Source of the DNA: Beta vulgaris subsp. vulgaris
Lineage: Eukaryota > Streptophyta > Magnoliopsida > Caryophyllales > Amaranthaceae
Assembly (NCBI RefSeq): GCF_026745355.1
Contig: NC_079202.1
Location: forward strand, 51,298,169-51,362,168
Reading direction: 5' to 3'
DNA: 64,000 bases
The position numbers and the translations under genes were made by a program. Shown here piece after piece: positions 1 to 11,415 of this stretch (within the stretch, counting starts at the first letter, position 1; each line of letters begins with the position of its first letter). The notes under the pieces are model-generated. The model saw only the letters and a list, made by a program, of their open reading frames with translations. It was not told the DNA's origin and ran no database searches.

Positions 1-132
1 CAACTACGCTACAATACTCATGTTGGTCTTTGTGAGAGATTTTTTTTAAAGATAAGATACTATTTCTATTTTTGAAGAATTTACATGCACATTGGTAAAT
101 AATCCGGGCTTATCGCCCGGGACAAGAACTAG
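1..132 (+). mobile_element. 3' end of a Helitron-like element (partial)
   Basis: A 6-bp GC-rich hairpin (stem 104-109 with 115-120, 5-nt loop) is followed nine bases later by CTAG at 129-132 and then a T. A short GC-rich hairpin just before CTRR, inserted next to T, is the standard Helitron 3' terminus. The 5' end lies outside the window or is unrecognised, and no Rep/helicase coding sequence is visible. The left boundary given here is simply the window edge. Confidence 0.5.
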
Positions 133-142
133 TTAAACCTTA

Positions 143-510
143 TCTCTATTATATAAGGGAAGAGGGGAGCAATGATGTCCTCTTTTGAAACGCCTATTTT
201 CCCCCCTTCCCTTTCTAAATTACAAAAGGAATGTCAACATCAAAATCGGCACTCAAATAAAACTACCGAAAATAAATTTACAACACTCACTCACAAATCA
301 CTTAAAAGAAGAAACTTTACAATTCACCCATACAATTGAGAAAATCACGTTATAAAAATCACACAAATCACTCAAATAATCAGGAAACTTTGTTAAAACT
401 TAAAATTAACATACACAAACTACTAATAACCTAGAACGTCAATACATACAAAAATTTTACAAAAATTTACTTACAAATCACTATTCTCAAGAATCATTCA
501 CAATTAATGG
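143..510 (+). repeat. Truncated copy of the Helitron-like repeat at 725-1325
   Basis: It begins with the same bases as the element starting at 725 (TCTCTATTATATAAGGG, preceded by A). It shares several AT-rich segments with that copy, such as repeated ACTTACAAATCA words. No terminal hairpin is seen at its right side, so the end is approximate and the copy looks truncated or diverged. Confidence 0.4.
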
Positions 511-724
511 TGGGTCATGATAAAAAAAATAGAGGTGTATTTGTATTGAAATCGAATTTAGAAGTTAGACAAGGAAAAAAATTATTTACTTTTTATAGTG
601 TTTCCATATAGAATGAAACTTTTACATATATTTGGACTTATTTTTTTCTATTATATAATAGCGATTAATTATCAAGGTAAAAAAGTTTATGTAAAATATC
701 ATTCAAGAATTAAAGTACAACATA

Positions 725-1325
725 TCTCTATTATATAAGGGAAAGGGGGAGCTATGGTGTTCCCGAATGAAGAGACTATGTTACCTCCTTCCCATTCTAA
801 ATTACAAATTCACTTACAAATCAAAGGGGGCTTCAAACAAAAATATCAAAAATATAATTATAATAATCACTCACAAGTCAACTAAAATTATAAAATTGCA
901 TAATTTACGTTATGAAAATCACTAAAATGAGGAAACTTTGCAAAAACTTAAAAATTCACTTACAAACTACAACCTATGAAAAAATTGACTTGAAATCAAA
1001 GTGTCTACTTTCTTTACACTTTATGAAGTATTGTACTTGATTCAAAAATCAACTAAAAAATTATAATATTAGAAATCATAAATAAATTCAATAAAATTTC
1101 TATTTTGTTCATAGAATTTAACTTTGAAAAGTAAAAAGAAAAAACAAAACAAAAAGAATGGTGAGAGACTTAAGTGACAAAAACTAAACCAATCAAATTT
1201 TGCAACTAAAAACAATTATACTTCGTATGTCTAATGTTCAAATTTTGACTCTTATGCCGAAGAAAATCGAGTTTCTGTTTTGAAAAAAATTCAAGCACGC
1301 ATCGCGTGCAAAAAATTATAGTTAG
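725..1325 (+). mobile_element. Non-autonomous Helitron-like element
   Basis: It starts with TC directly after a host A. It ends with a 6-bp hairpin (GCACGC at 1295-1300, GCGTGC at 1304-1309), an AT spacer and TTAG followed by T. This is the Helitron pattern, except that the last four bases are TTAG rather than CTRR. It has no coding capacity. The right end is supported by the hairpin and the left end by the repeat shared with 143-510. Confidence 0.45.
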
Positions 1326-2324
1326 TCATTAATAGAGCTTATTTGAACTAAACTGAACTTATATGACCTTATTTTTGCTGAAGTGAACTTATATGGAGTT
1401 ATTAATCCTTAGTAAAGCTTATTTAATTTTTTTTCTTCTAATAAGGAATGAGAATAAGGTGAACATAACTGTCCCAAATCACCCAATAATGTTATGGATT
1501 ACTTTCTAAATTAAAGCTAATAGTAAACTATGCGTTAATACTTCTATTATAAGAGAGGATATTAATGATCCAATATGTATATGCAAAACCGTAATGTTAC
1601 GATTAACACCAAGAAAGACATATTAATGGGTGATCTATTGGAAATATGGTTCATTTTCCTTCTCTTTGCTAGGAGTAGCTAGTGGCAATGTGACATGACA
1701 TCTCAAATACCTCTTCCGTTCTGAAATAAATAAAACGCTTCTATCAAAAAATTCTCATTTAAATGATAGAACCATTTCATTTATTTTACAACACAAGAAG
1801 TATAAAATAATCTAATGCAAACCAAAATAATTATTTTTCTATAACTAGCGGTTCACCTTTTCGGTCTTTACTAGACCTAGCTAAACTAGTACTAGTGCAT
1901 CGTAGCTTCTTATGGTCTTGTGGTATCATTGATAGACGGTAATAGATGATGGTAATGAATAATATTCCGAGTTTTTTTTTTTGTAATAGATGACTTGTCT
2001 AATTAGAATTTACTATTAGGAAATAGGTTCATTTCCTTAGTATATTCTTTTTCTTTTTTTCTAGAAAAGGGGAGTAACTAAGACACAAGAATTATTTATA
2101 CTAACACTAAAAGTCTATAAAAATAGACGTAGTTACTAAATGGATTAAACTAGTCATCGAAAGAAATTAACATAGTCACTATTGGGCTAATTCTCTTTTT
2201 AATATTAAACTTACCATTGCCTAATCTTAATTTAAAAGTAGCCGGTTTCTTATAAGACAAACTCGATTAGAAACTAGTGTTTATATATTCATTAGTTTGG
2301 GATGCTAGTTAGTAGGAGCGCTGA
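1326..2324. other. Gene-free AT-rich intergenic DNA
   Basis: No gene seen. Around 1710-1745 there is a Stowaway-like edge (CTTCCGTTCTGAAATAAATA) with no recognised partner end. A T-rich tract lies near 1972-1982. The rest is low-complexity AT-rich sequence. Confidence 0.4.
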
Positions 2325-2599
2325 TAAGCGCATACCCGGTATTTGTAAATACCGGGGAAAGTTGTAAATAAATACAACTTTTCCTTTATTTTTTGTTTTT
2401 TTTTGGGTTTTTACTTACATATATTCATGATCTGATTCACATTGTAGTTGATCTGATTCATATAATAGTTGATCTGATTTCTCTCCAACATGATCAGAGT
2501 TGTTTAAGTCAACTTTTTTTGTCTTTTTCTGACAAAATTACTAACATACCCCGGTATGGACACTGTTGGCCCATAGCCCCATACCAGGTATGCGCATAT
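2325..2599. repeat. Short inverted-repeat (foldback) element
   Basis: GCGCATACCCGGTAT at the left (about 2328-2342) is mirrored by ATACCAGGTATGCGC at the right (about 2581-2595). The left end also contains its own hairpin (CCCGGTATTT / AAATACCGGG). No clear target duplication was found, so the class is unknown and the limits are approximate. Confidence 0.35.
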
Positions 2600-2736
2600 A
2601 CTTTCTCTAGTTAGTAGTTACTGGTTACATCGACAATGCGAGGTGGACCGCTCCTTATATAGGCTGCGATGTGATTGTGCCATATGTTTGCCGTTACATT
2701 ACAGGAATGTTCATGTGCCTCTTGAAACTGCACTAA

Positions 2737-3145
2737 GGTAGTGTTTGGAAACTTGTATTTCATTTCAAATAATGGAATTGAAATCTTGAATTTAAAGTTT
2801 GTATTTCAATTCCTAATCATTGTTTTGTAAAGGGGGTTTGATAGAGGAGAGAGAAATAGAGGTTTAATGGAGGAGAGAGAAAAAGTGTGGGTTTATTAAA
2901 GGAGAGAGAAATAAATATTAGAAAGAAAATGAGTGAAGTTGAGATATAGATACTCATGAAGTTGGGATATGTATGGGGAGAGAATTTCAAATGACAAGGT
3001 AATAGCTTGAATTTCAAATTCCACTAATATAAGTTTTTGATAAGAATTTGAACAAATTCCATGATTTCAAATTCCATGCCATCCAAACACTAGATTTCAT
3101 CCAAATCCAGGATTTGAAATGAAATCTTGCTATCCAAACATAGCA
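2737..3145. mobile_element. Tourist/PIF-Harbinger-like MITE (409 bp)
   Basis: The terminal inverted repeats are about 38 bp (left GGTAGTGTTTGGA.., right read inward TGCTATGTTTGGA..) and share ATTTCATTTCAAAT. They are flanked by TAA at 2734-2736 and 3146-3148, a 3-bp target duplication typical of PIF/Harbinger-derived MITEs. The interior is non-coding and AG-rich. Confidence 0.75.
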
Positions 3146-3342
3146 TAATGGAATTACATTACATTACATTGGACTTTCCTCTTTATTTATGTTTTAGGGC
3201 CTCTTTTTTATCTTCAAATGGAGTTTTGTCTTTGTTATCCTTGCAAGTTAGAAGTCTGAGTTTAATCCTTGTTGCTAGGTATGATGATTTTCTAAGCGTA
3301 AGCTACAGTAGATTTTGTTAAATTGTTGTCTAAACTCTCAAG

Positions 3343-3526
3343 CAGTGGCGGATCTAGAAAAAAAAAAATTATTGGTGTCAAAGTGTAATTATTAAATTTT
3401 ATTGATGTTAAATGGTCAATTTTTCAGGATAATTTTCAAAAAATCGAAATTTTTAAAAGGAATTTTTGCAATTTTACCAATTCAAGTAGAGTCAAGTAAC
3501 CTCACTTGTTCTTAAGTGGATCCGTG
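3343..3526. mobile_element. hAT-type MITE (184 bp)
   Basis: It begins CAGTGGCGGATCTAG and ends with AAGTGGATCCGTG, imperfect inverted ends. It is flanked by a perfect 8-bp direct repeat CTCTCAAG (3335-3342 and 3527-3534). An 8-bp duplication is the hAT signature. It is non-coding. Confidence 0.75.
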
Positions 3527-4241
3527 CTCTCAAGCAACTTTGTACTGAAGGAATTTTTGAAACTACGAGTAGCATTGTCAATGGACATCTCACATTAACT
3601 CAAATCTGGTGATAATTCAACATAGATATAGATCAGAGTTTAAATTAAACTTTTAGTTTCGGGTTCAAAAAGTTTGTATTCAAAACTTGAAGTATGATGT
3701 GGGTTTTGATCGAATTTTCAAGTTATGTAGTAAACTTACGAAGTATAATTGTTAGCCTTTGATATACAACAAGGGTTCATGAACAATATTTCTTGATTAG
3801 GAGTGCAATGGAATCCTGATAAGAAATTAATTTATTGTTTTTGCTTTTACCTATTACTGTATAGACTGTAGCATTAGTGAGAAAATGGTCGACTAATCAT
3901 TGATTTGACTCACTTAATTATAATTTTTTGAGGGGAGACTCACTTAATTAATTAGCAACTTTACTCCTCGTTAACTAGGTGCTACTCTACTGTCAAAAAA
4001 AAAAAAAACTAGGTGCTACTCTAGTATTTTTTGATAAGAAACTAGGTGCTACTTTTGTACAATATTAAAAGTAAAAATTATCATTTCAAACAAGATTTAT
4101 TATTAGGAGGTCAAATTCTCAAAATAAGAAATATATGCAAAATCACACAAAAGTAAAGGTCAAATTCTCAAAATCATTCATATTTTCTAATCATCTCCAA
4201 TCAAGCTTAAATTTTCCGTGGAATCTAAATCCTTGTTATAA

Positions 4242-4471
4242 GGGCTCGTTTGTCATCGTTTTTTGTTTTCAATTTTCTGTTTTTTTGAAAACTAAAAACC
4301 AAAAACAGGAAACTAGAAAAAGTGGTTTTCACTTTTTAGTTGTCAGTTTTCGAAATTATTATGTTCCCAATAAATTTGACTAATTTTTCATTCATTATAG
4401 AACATATATCATATGACTTTGGAAATCAAAAAACCAAAAAACAGAAAACTACAGTAATACCGAACGGGCCC
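4242..4471. mobile_element. Tourist-like MITE (230 bp)
   Basis: The left end GGGCTCGTTTG and the right end (inward) GGGCCCGTTCGG are inverted. The flanks are TAA at 4239-4241 and 4472-4474. The interior consists of imperfectly complementary A/T-rich arms built on AAAAACAGAAAACT-like words, so the element should fold into a long hairpin. It is non-coding. Confidence 0.65.
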
Positions 4472-4474
4472 TAA

Positions 4475-6207
4475 GTTTTTATGAATTTCGTAACAACTAC
4501 AGTTTTATTGTCCGAACTTCTGATTTATATACTATCCTATTTTCTTGAATTCTCTTGAGCATTCATGAGGTAGTTACAACTAAATTCATGATCTTGATTC
4601 CTCTTGTTATTATTAATTCAATGTTTAGGCGCTTATGTTTTCTATGATTGAATGATTAACTGAGTTCCTCTATTGACATATATACTTACTGATTTTTTGC
4701 ACCATATATGTTTTCTGTGATGGAATGATTATCCGATTTCCTCTCTTTCTTTCTATATCAATTCTCTCCCCAGAAATTTCAAAGAGTAAAGTTTCTTTCC
4801 ATCTCATACTTTGACAAAGACTCGTGTAGTCGTGTGAGTCTATACCTTTACCCATAAGGTCACAAATGCTTTTGTGTGAGGGTTTTTTGGGGGAACAAAT
4901 AGGTGAATAAGCTTAGCACACAAACACGCCAAAATGCGTTATCCTTTGAGAGTTTTTGTTATACTTACCCCTTGGATACTCTATGAAGATTGCAAAGCCG
5001 CGGAATAAACATAATACAAAGTCAAGATGTGGTTCCAAGCTCTAACTAAACTAATCTATCACCTTTAAGAGGATCCATACTCCCACCTTTGAATTTTTTT
5101 TTTTTAGGAAAAGGATCCATGCTCACTTTAAGTATGAACTATGAAGCTAGACCATTTTTCTATTTGGAGATAATATACCCATCTATTGAAAAGCATAAAT
5201 TCTCATATGAAACATCCTAATAATAAAATTATAAGTGGATTGAGCAACAATTTCCCAATTGCAAATAATTGAGCAACAACAAGAATGAATCATTAGAATC
5301 ACTTATGTAAGGTGTCCCTAGAGCACCATGTCACAGTCACACTCAATTCTAAAGCATTAAACACTAAAACACACCAACTTCATACACAAAGAAAGTGGCA
5401 ATACTTGCATATGATTCTCCTTCTTCCCACCACACTTCATTTCATACCAATAATAAATTAAAGAAAAGAGAAGCAACCTCACCTTACACTCAACCGTTGT
5501 GATTTTGTGACACTTAATTTAAAAAATCTAACAGCAAATATATACAAACAAACAAATTTAAGGGTCCCTCTTTTTTTACAGGTGTAGCTTCCAGAAAAAT
5601 AAGATAAAATAGATTCCAAAATCCTAATATAATGGATAAGCAAAGAAAATAAAACGACCTGTTTCACTCATTTCTCACAGTAGTACAGTAACACAGCTTT
5701 TGTTTTCTTTCTCTGTCTCTTTCACAAATCCCAGAAATTGATAATTGATTTTACCCCATGTGGAATTTCAGCTCAATTCAACTCAAATTGATTAGGATTC
5801 CAAATGGGTAGTTCCCTTTTTAGCTTTTATTTGATTGAATCAAATCCTACCTTTTCTGGGTTCTTGCAATATCTTTTTACCATATTTATATGATATTGAA
5901 ATTTTGTTTTGTTATCTTCAATTGGAAATTCAAAAAATAAAAAAAATAACCCAGATTTTATTTTCTTTTCATTTTTTTTGGGTTTTTAGTTCTTTATGGA
6001 ATTGGGTTTATCAAAAAGTTTGAATCTTTGTTGTTTTCATTAGCTAAGTAATTATGATTAGGTTGTGCTATTTGTGGAAAAATCTTCAAGTTTTGATTGA
6101 TCTTGATTTGTTATGTGGGTTTGTGCTGTATGCTATTGAACATCTGGTTAACACTCAATTAACACTTTCTGCTCATTTGATTTAAGTCAAAGGAAGTGTT
6201 TTGACAA
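4475..6207. other. Intergenic DNA and 5' region of the RING-H2 gene
   Basis: No gene seen in 4475-5650. From about 5690 there is a pyrimidine-rich stretch (TTTTCTTTCTCTGTCTCT) of the kind common in plant promoters and 5' leaders, so the transcript start of the downstream gene may lie at 5690-5760. I could not place a TATA box or 5' UTR intron with confidence. Confidence 0.35.
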
Positions 6208-7484
6208 ATGATGTATGACATCAATTTGATTACAACTATAATTGGATTTGGGATGAGCTCCATTTTCATAATGTTTATATGCACAAGGCTAATATGTAGG
6301 AGGCTTCAAGTGACAGATTCCAGAAGAAGTGCTGATACCGAACCCGAAATCGATGTTGAGCAGGTATAAATCTATCTTCTTCTTGATTCTTATGCAAAGT
6401 TTGTTTCCTTAATTTTTATAGCAATGTATTGGGGATTTAAGTGAATCATGCCATGATTATTGACATGTTTTTGTGAAGTTTACATGTGCTCTTCATTTGA
6501 TTCTTACTATATGGAATTAAATTTTGCCAATTAATACTGATTTTTGCTCATTAAAACTGGTCTTTATGAATCAAAACTGATATATGCTGATTAATGATTA
6601 TAATTGAAGTGTATTGATACTTAGTTTTACTGGGTCTAATGGTCCATGTCATTAGCTCGCAATAGTTATGCTGACTGTTCTCATGGATGATTTGTTGAAA
6701 CATGCTGAGATTTACATTTGTCAAGCTGCCTATCAATTACCAGTATATATATGTATATAGTCGGTTTGTAAGATACTAAGATTCAGTACTTGATTCTAGT
6801 TTATGTTATTATCCTTGAACATGGAGTACCTTATAAGTTAGAAATGTGCTTTTACTAGTTTAGCATTTGTAATTGGTAGGATTTGGTAGAATGGCGATTT
6901 TTGCAACATTCGACTTTACTTAGTTTGATGGTCTATAACGCTTCTGTTCTGTCCTTTTTTGTGATAGCCAGAACAAAGGACTGATGGTCTTGAACCCTTT
7001 GTGGTTGCTGCGATACCCACGATGAAGTTTCATCGGGATGCATTTAGCTCTGCCGAAGATTCTCAGTAAGTATCATTGTCGCCAAAGCGCTAAATATTCA
7101 TGTCATCAGGGAAATATCACAAGAGAAGTCTCTAAAAACCGTCTTTTGTGCATGAACAGGTGTTCAATTTGCTTAGGGGAGTATCAAGAAAAAGAAGTCT
7201 TAAGAATTATGCCCAAATGTGGCCATAGTTTTCATCTTTCCTGCATTGATCCCTGGCTGATGAAGCAATCTACTTGTCCTGTTTGTCGTCTGCCCTTGAA
7301 ACATTCTTTTGACCCAAAGCACACAAGGTTGGATGATGATTTCGAAGAGGGTTTAATTCAGTTGTCGGTACCTGATTCGAGGCATTCAGCAGGCTATATC
7401 AGCAGCCAACAGCATCACCAATCAACATCTAGCAACCCAGAATTCAATTTGGATGGAGATTCAGAGCCTAGGAATGTAGTATAA
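6208..7484 (+). CDS. RING-H2 finger protein, ATL58/59-like E3 ubiquitin ligase
   Basis: Three exons, 6208-6363, 6968-7065 and 7160-7484, joined at GT-AG introns with phases that fit, give 192 residues. Residues about 7-25 form one hydrophobic segment, so the protein is probably membrane-anchored. The RING-H2 finger has C86, C89, C105, H107, H110, C113, C124 and C127, with the ATL-type spacing and the conserved W117. By family knowledge it should recruit E2 enzymes and ubiquitinate targets; substrates cannot be told. The C-terminus is low-complexity and rich in Ser, Gln and His. Two ATGs in tandem (6208, 6211) share the frame; the first is used. The remembered ATL58/59 finger matches very closely, so I trust the family more than the exact paralogue. 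The middle exon is easily missed because the third exon's frame runs back through the 94-nt intron. Confidence 0.9.
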
Positions 7485-8050
7485 AAGGAATTGGTCCTTC
7501 CTATCTCTGGTTTAACATCATTGATCTTCAGGATCATCAGAAGCAACCTTATGCAAGAACCTTTCTTAACAAAAGCGAAAGATGGGTTTTCTTTGGGGGT
7601 TGTTCAAGGCATGAACGTTAGAGAGTGTGAATAGTATCTTACAGTTACAGGTAGAATTTCTTGTCAAATATTCATTGTGCTTCGAGTTTGATTGTTAAAA
7701 TGTGTGAATTTTCTTAACATGATTTGAAGGAAATTTTCCAATAGCGTAAAAGAGAAAGAGTCTGTTGATCATCAAACAATTCATGTAACAGATGCACTAG
7801 ATTGGTTTGAATATGTGTACACGAATCCTATCTGAAAATCTTAATCGAAGAGTTTTCTGAACCTGGAATTAGTAATTCTTTTTTATCTTATAGATGATTT
7901 GAAGTAGAATCAGGATGTGTGTAAGATTTTAGATTGATCTTTCTAACTACTGCAAACCAGAAAGGCCTGGGAATGGTTGAAACAACTACAAGTTGGCAAG
8001 AATACGCCACACCTACAAAAGATGGTGGCAGGGGATGATGGAACGCCTTA
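7485..8050. other. 3' UTR and downstream region of the RING-H2 gene
   Basis: No second gene seen. The 3' UTR probably covers the first few hundred bases after the stop codon; no unambiguous poly(A) signal was identified. Confidence 0.35.
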
Positions 8051-8177
8051 GGACCTGTTCTCCCCATCTTATTTTTAGTTCAGTTCAGTTCCTAAATGAT
8101 AATCATTACTATTAATTAGTTATAATTTAATTCAACTCAGTTCAGTTCAGTTGTTTTATACCGAAGAGAACTTGCCC
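8051..8177. mobile_element. Small Tourist-like MITE (127 bp)
   Basis: The ends GGACCTGTTCTCC.. and (inward) GGGCAAGTTCTCTTC.. are inverted, and the interior repeats AGTTCAGTTCAG in both orientations. The flanks are TTA at 8048-8050 and 8178-8180, a 3-bp duplication. A related TTCAGTTCAG-rich sequence lies at about 10110-10240 upstream of the first GDSL gene. Confidence 0.6.
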
Positions 8178-8842
8178 TTAATCTTAGAAGGAATTTACCT
8201 AATATGCTTTATATCAAAACATCTTGATCTTATGTTAAATGTGGCAGCAAGATTCATGAAGACAATAGTCTTTAGCAGGGAACGGTGTCATTTACTGTTA
8301 CTCCTGCATGCACTGTGCATAACATAGCGATTTGCTTAGAAAGCTATAGACACTGCAGACTTGATTCAGGGTACATTGCCCTGTTAGAATTGGAATTGAT
8401 GAAACTGAATAACATATAAAGACAGTTTTGCATTACTCAAGACTCGCATACTCATGTCGGAGTGTTAAGAATCTGACGTAGGTACTTGAAGTTAAATTAA
8501 AGTCTGATTAACATATATACAATTTCACAGAAGGCCATAAACCATATTTTCATAACAAAAGTGTGCATGTGATATGTTACTGATCTTATGCCTTATTTTC
8601 TTCCTTTTGGAATATGACGCAATAGCAGTTGAATACTTAAATATCTTTTCTCCATACGTAATTGATAAGAAACAGTAGTTCATACTTCACAATAACTTTA
8701 GGAAACAGAATTTGGTACTCACATTATGTAAATGAACATGAACTGTATTTTGTTGTGACAACTGAAAGAACATAACTTAACATTACATAATAATAGAAAA
8801 AAAGACTTCCTAAAAAACAAGTTTCTATTATCTAATAATTCA

Positions 8843-9985
8843 TCAGACAACTTGTAAGATTTGTGGAACAATTTGTTGAAACAAGCCTTGAGCCATGCGC
8901 ATGTAAGCCCTTTGAGTCAAATGGATACCATCCCAACTAACGAGTCGACTTGGGTCTGCACAGACTGGAACTCCCTTATTTCCACACATCTTCATCAAAT
9001 CAAAATTATATGCATTGTTACCAGATCCACAACATGCTTTATGTACTTCATCTTTTTTAAACCCGAATGCATCCGCATTATAAAGAATCCGCCTCAAACC
9101 TGAATAGAAGTCTCCATAGATCACAGCAACATTCTTGTCAAAATACTCTGCTTGAAGCTCCCTGATGGCTTGTTTCAGCTCATCATTGTGAAACTTGGCG
9201 AACGCGTTCAATCCCTTCAAGCACTTCAAATCATCATATTGATTTGGGTCCTTTGTTCCGAATGTAGCTAGATAAATGGGTAAACAACCAATAGGAAAGT
9301 TTCCAGGTACAACAACTCGAGTTGCACCAAGACTAACAACTTGTTCCACAGCTGCTTTAATGGCACCAACCACTTGAGGCACCATATCTTTCACCTCTTT
9401 TAGAGTCTTCCTTTGAAGTAAGGCGTAGTTATAATCGTTACCTCCTGTCTCAATAAAAAACACCGATTTATGGAGTTTGTTTTTGCATCCAGAACCACAA
9501 GTTGATTCAAGATGAGACTTAAACCAGTTAAGCTGAACAGATAACGAAGAACTAGTAACAGGTGAAAGAATGTTTTTAGATGCTAGAGTAGCAGTGTCTA
9601 GAGCGGTAGAGCCAGCCACGGCGAAGTTAAGACCGTGGGTAGAGTTGGCTTGTTTATTAAGATAAGGTTTAAGGAGTGGAAGATGGAAGTATTTAGCGAA
9701 ATAATCGATGATAAGAAGACCGTCAGAGCAACGACCAGTAGGATGATGGATGCTAACACCATAAGGAAAGTTGGCAAAAGTGTGTGCTCCTACAGGATTT
9801 TCGAGCACAAGGTTTCCGGTGTCGCTTAGGGAGTCGCCGAACTGGTAGACTTGATCAAAGGACAGTTTTTCGGAATCAGGAATGTTATTATGAACTGCAG
9901 CAGCAGTAGCGGTAGCAGTAGCAGGAAGCAGAAGAAAAGAGGACAGGAAGAGAATGAGGGGTAGGAAGTTGTATGAAGTAGCCAT
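8843..9985 (-). CDS. GDSL esterase/lipase, secreted (tandem copy 1)
   Basis: A single uninterrupted frame of 380 residues from ATG 9985. An in-frame ATG at 10063 would add 26 residues, but it lies only about 30 nt below a TATA box (10094-10102), while 9985 aligns with the start of the neighbouring paralogue and begins a clean signal peptide (residues 1-30, Leu- and Ala-rich). Block I FGDSLSDTGN holds nucleophile Ser52; NFAVAGST and GGNDYNY supply block II and the G-x-N-D oxyanion motif; WDGIH supplies Asp352 and His355. It should hydrolyse an ester or acyl lipid outside the cell or in the vacuole; the sequence resembles the acetylajmalan-esterase-like clade, substrate unknown. It is intronless, which is unusual because relatives in this clade normally have several introns. 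Confidence 0.92.
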   Translation of the reverse strand: MATSYNFLPLILFLSSFLLLPATATATAAAVHNNIPDSEKLSFDQVYQFGDSLSDTGNLVLENPVGAHTFANFPYGVSIHHPTGRCSDGLLIIDYFAKYFHLPLLKPYLNKQANSTHGLNFAVAGSTALDTATLASKNILSPVTSSSLSVQLNWFKSHLESTCGSGCKNKLHKSVFFIETGGNDYNYALLQRKTLKEVKDMVPQVVGAIKAAVEQVVSLGATRVVVPGNFPIGCLPIYLATFGTKDPNQYDDLKCLKGLNAFAKFHNDELKQAIRELQAEYFDKNVAVIYGDFYSGLRRILYNADAFGFKKDEVHKACCGSGNNAYNFDLMKMCGNKGVPVCADPSRLVSWDGIHLTQRAYMRMAQGLFQQIVPQILQVV

Positions 9986-10093
9986 GTTATTGTTTGTGAT
10001 GGGGCGTAGGAATTCGTAAGAGTAATTAATTAAACTGCTTGGTTTAATTGATTTTGATAACATAAATGATCGATTTATAGGGAAGTTAAGGGC

Positions 10094-10102
10094 CTATTTA
10101 TA
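10094..10102 (-). promoter_or_regulatory. TATA box of GDSL copy 1
   Basis: On the minus strand the sequence reads TATAAATAG, about 110 nt upstream of the preferred start codon at 9985. The position supports 9985 over the upstream ATG at 10063, which would fall at or near the transcript start. Confidence 0.6.
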
Positions 10103-10239
10103 CGATTTAAGAGGTCAATCGCATTGAACTGAACTAAAATGAATTAAATTGTAACTAATAGAAATGATGATTGAAGTTGAACTGAACTAAACTGATTGTA
10201 ACAACAATGAATTAAACTGAACTGAAAATAAGATGTGAG

Positions 10240-11150
10240 AACAGACGTTTAGTTAATTCTACTATAATTAGGATTAGGAATACTATGCAGTTGGTTAATG
10301 TAGTAATTCTGAAACACTTAGGATATAAAATGAGCAAATAATAGCAAGTTACTTGGTGGATGGGTAATTAATTCTATGCCCTAGCAAGAAACAAGTGACC
10401 AATGTATCCGAGACTAATTAGAAAGCTCCCTCCTAATCCGAAACTAATTAGAAAACTCTTAGGCTTTTTTTTTTCTAGTTTTAGATTTTTGTTCTTTTTT
10501 TTTATGGATTGAAGAAAATGCTAGGAAAAATTTGGGGACAAAGACGTAGTACTTCATTTATTTTCACTAATGCAATTATTCATATAATGAAAAATTTGCA
10601 AAATTGGTATTCTAATCATAAACTATTTCTTTTATTTTTGAAGAAAACCAAATACTATTTTTTTAAAAATTTACAATCCTATTTTGTCAAAACTACCTCT
10701 TTTGTTCGCTATCACCTCGCGCCTAGAAAATATACGCCGACATATTGTACAAATTTAAAAGAGAAAACTCCATGATAAAAATTTATCACGTACTTCTTCA
10801 TTCGTATTTTGTTTAGTATCAACGTTTTATCCAACAACCTCCTCAATAATTATTAGTCTAAAATTAATGGTCATGTTAGTACTCCCCGTGTTTTCTTAAC
10901 GGAACATTTTGATTTCTGACGTTGTATGCATATATACTTTGACAATTTTGTATTTTATACACATATTGAAAAAAATAGTCTTGTTACTTATCGGATCTTG
11001 TTAATTTTGTGTCAATGCATATATTCAAACAATCAACTTTCTATAATTTTTATTTAAGTACATATAAAGATAAATTTGTTGAGAAAATGAAAACTCAGAA
11101 CATGGTGCAGCAAGAATCTTCTTTGCAATGGGCTCATATGTTAGTGAAGA
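10240..11150. other. Spacer between the GDSL genes
   Basis: AT-rich, no gene seen. A T-rich tract lies near 10466-10503. Short open frames here have no recognisable product. Confidence 0.4.
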
Positions 11151-11262
11151 AGCAGTAGTTAAGACTTCATTAATTACAACTCTAGGAAACAAAATTTAGT
11201 ACTCTAGTTGAATGAATTCCTTGGACAAATGAACATAACTAAACATTACTTTATATAGGAAA
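11150..11262 (-). repeat. Relic of a third GDSL 3' flank
   Basis: This stretch resembles the 3' flank of GDSL copy 1 (about 8670-8800) and the 3' flank of copy 2 (about 11263-11400). Shared words include AGGAAACA, TAACTAAACATTAC and TATAGGAAAAGAAACTAG-like runs. It lies end to end with copy 2's own 3' flank, as expected if another gene copy once stood here and was lost. No coding remnant is visible. Confidence 0.4.
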
Positions 11263-11415
11263 AGAAACTAGCTCCTACAGAATTTGATACTCAGAATATG
11301 TAAATTAACATGAACTGTATTTTCTTGTGACAACTGACAGAATATAACTAAACATTACATATTAATAGAAAAAAAACTTCCTAAAAGACATAACTTTCTA
11401 TTTTCTAATAACTCA

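Noticed and set aside
8861..9829. Plus-strand frames of 64-80 codons
   Set aside because: Shadows of the minus-strand GDSL gene, with no independent features.
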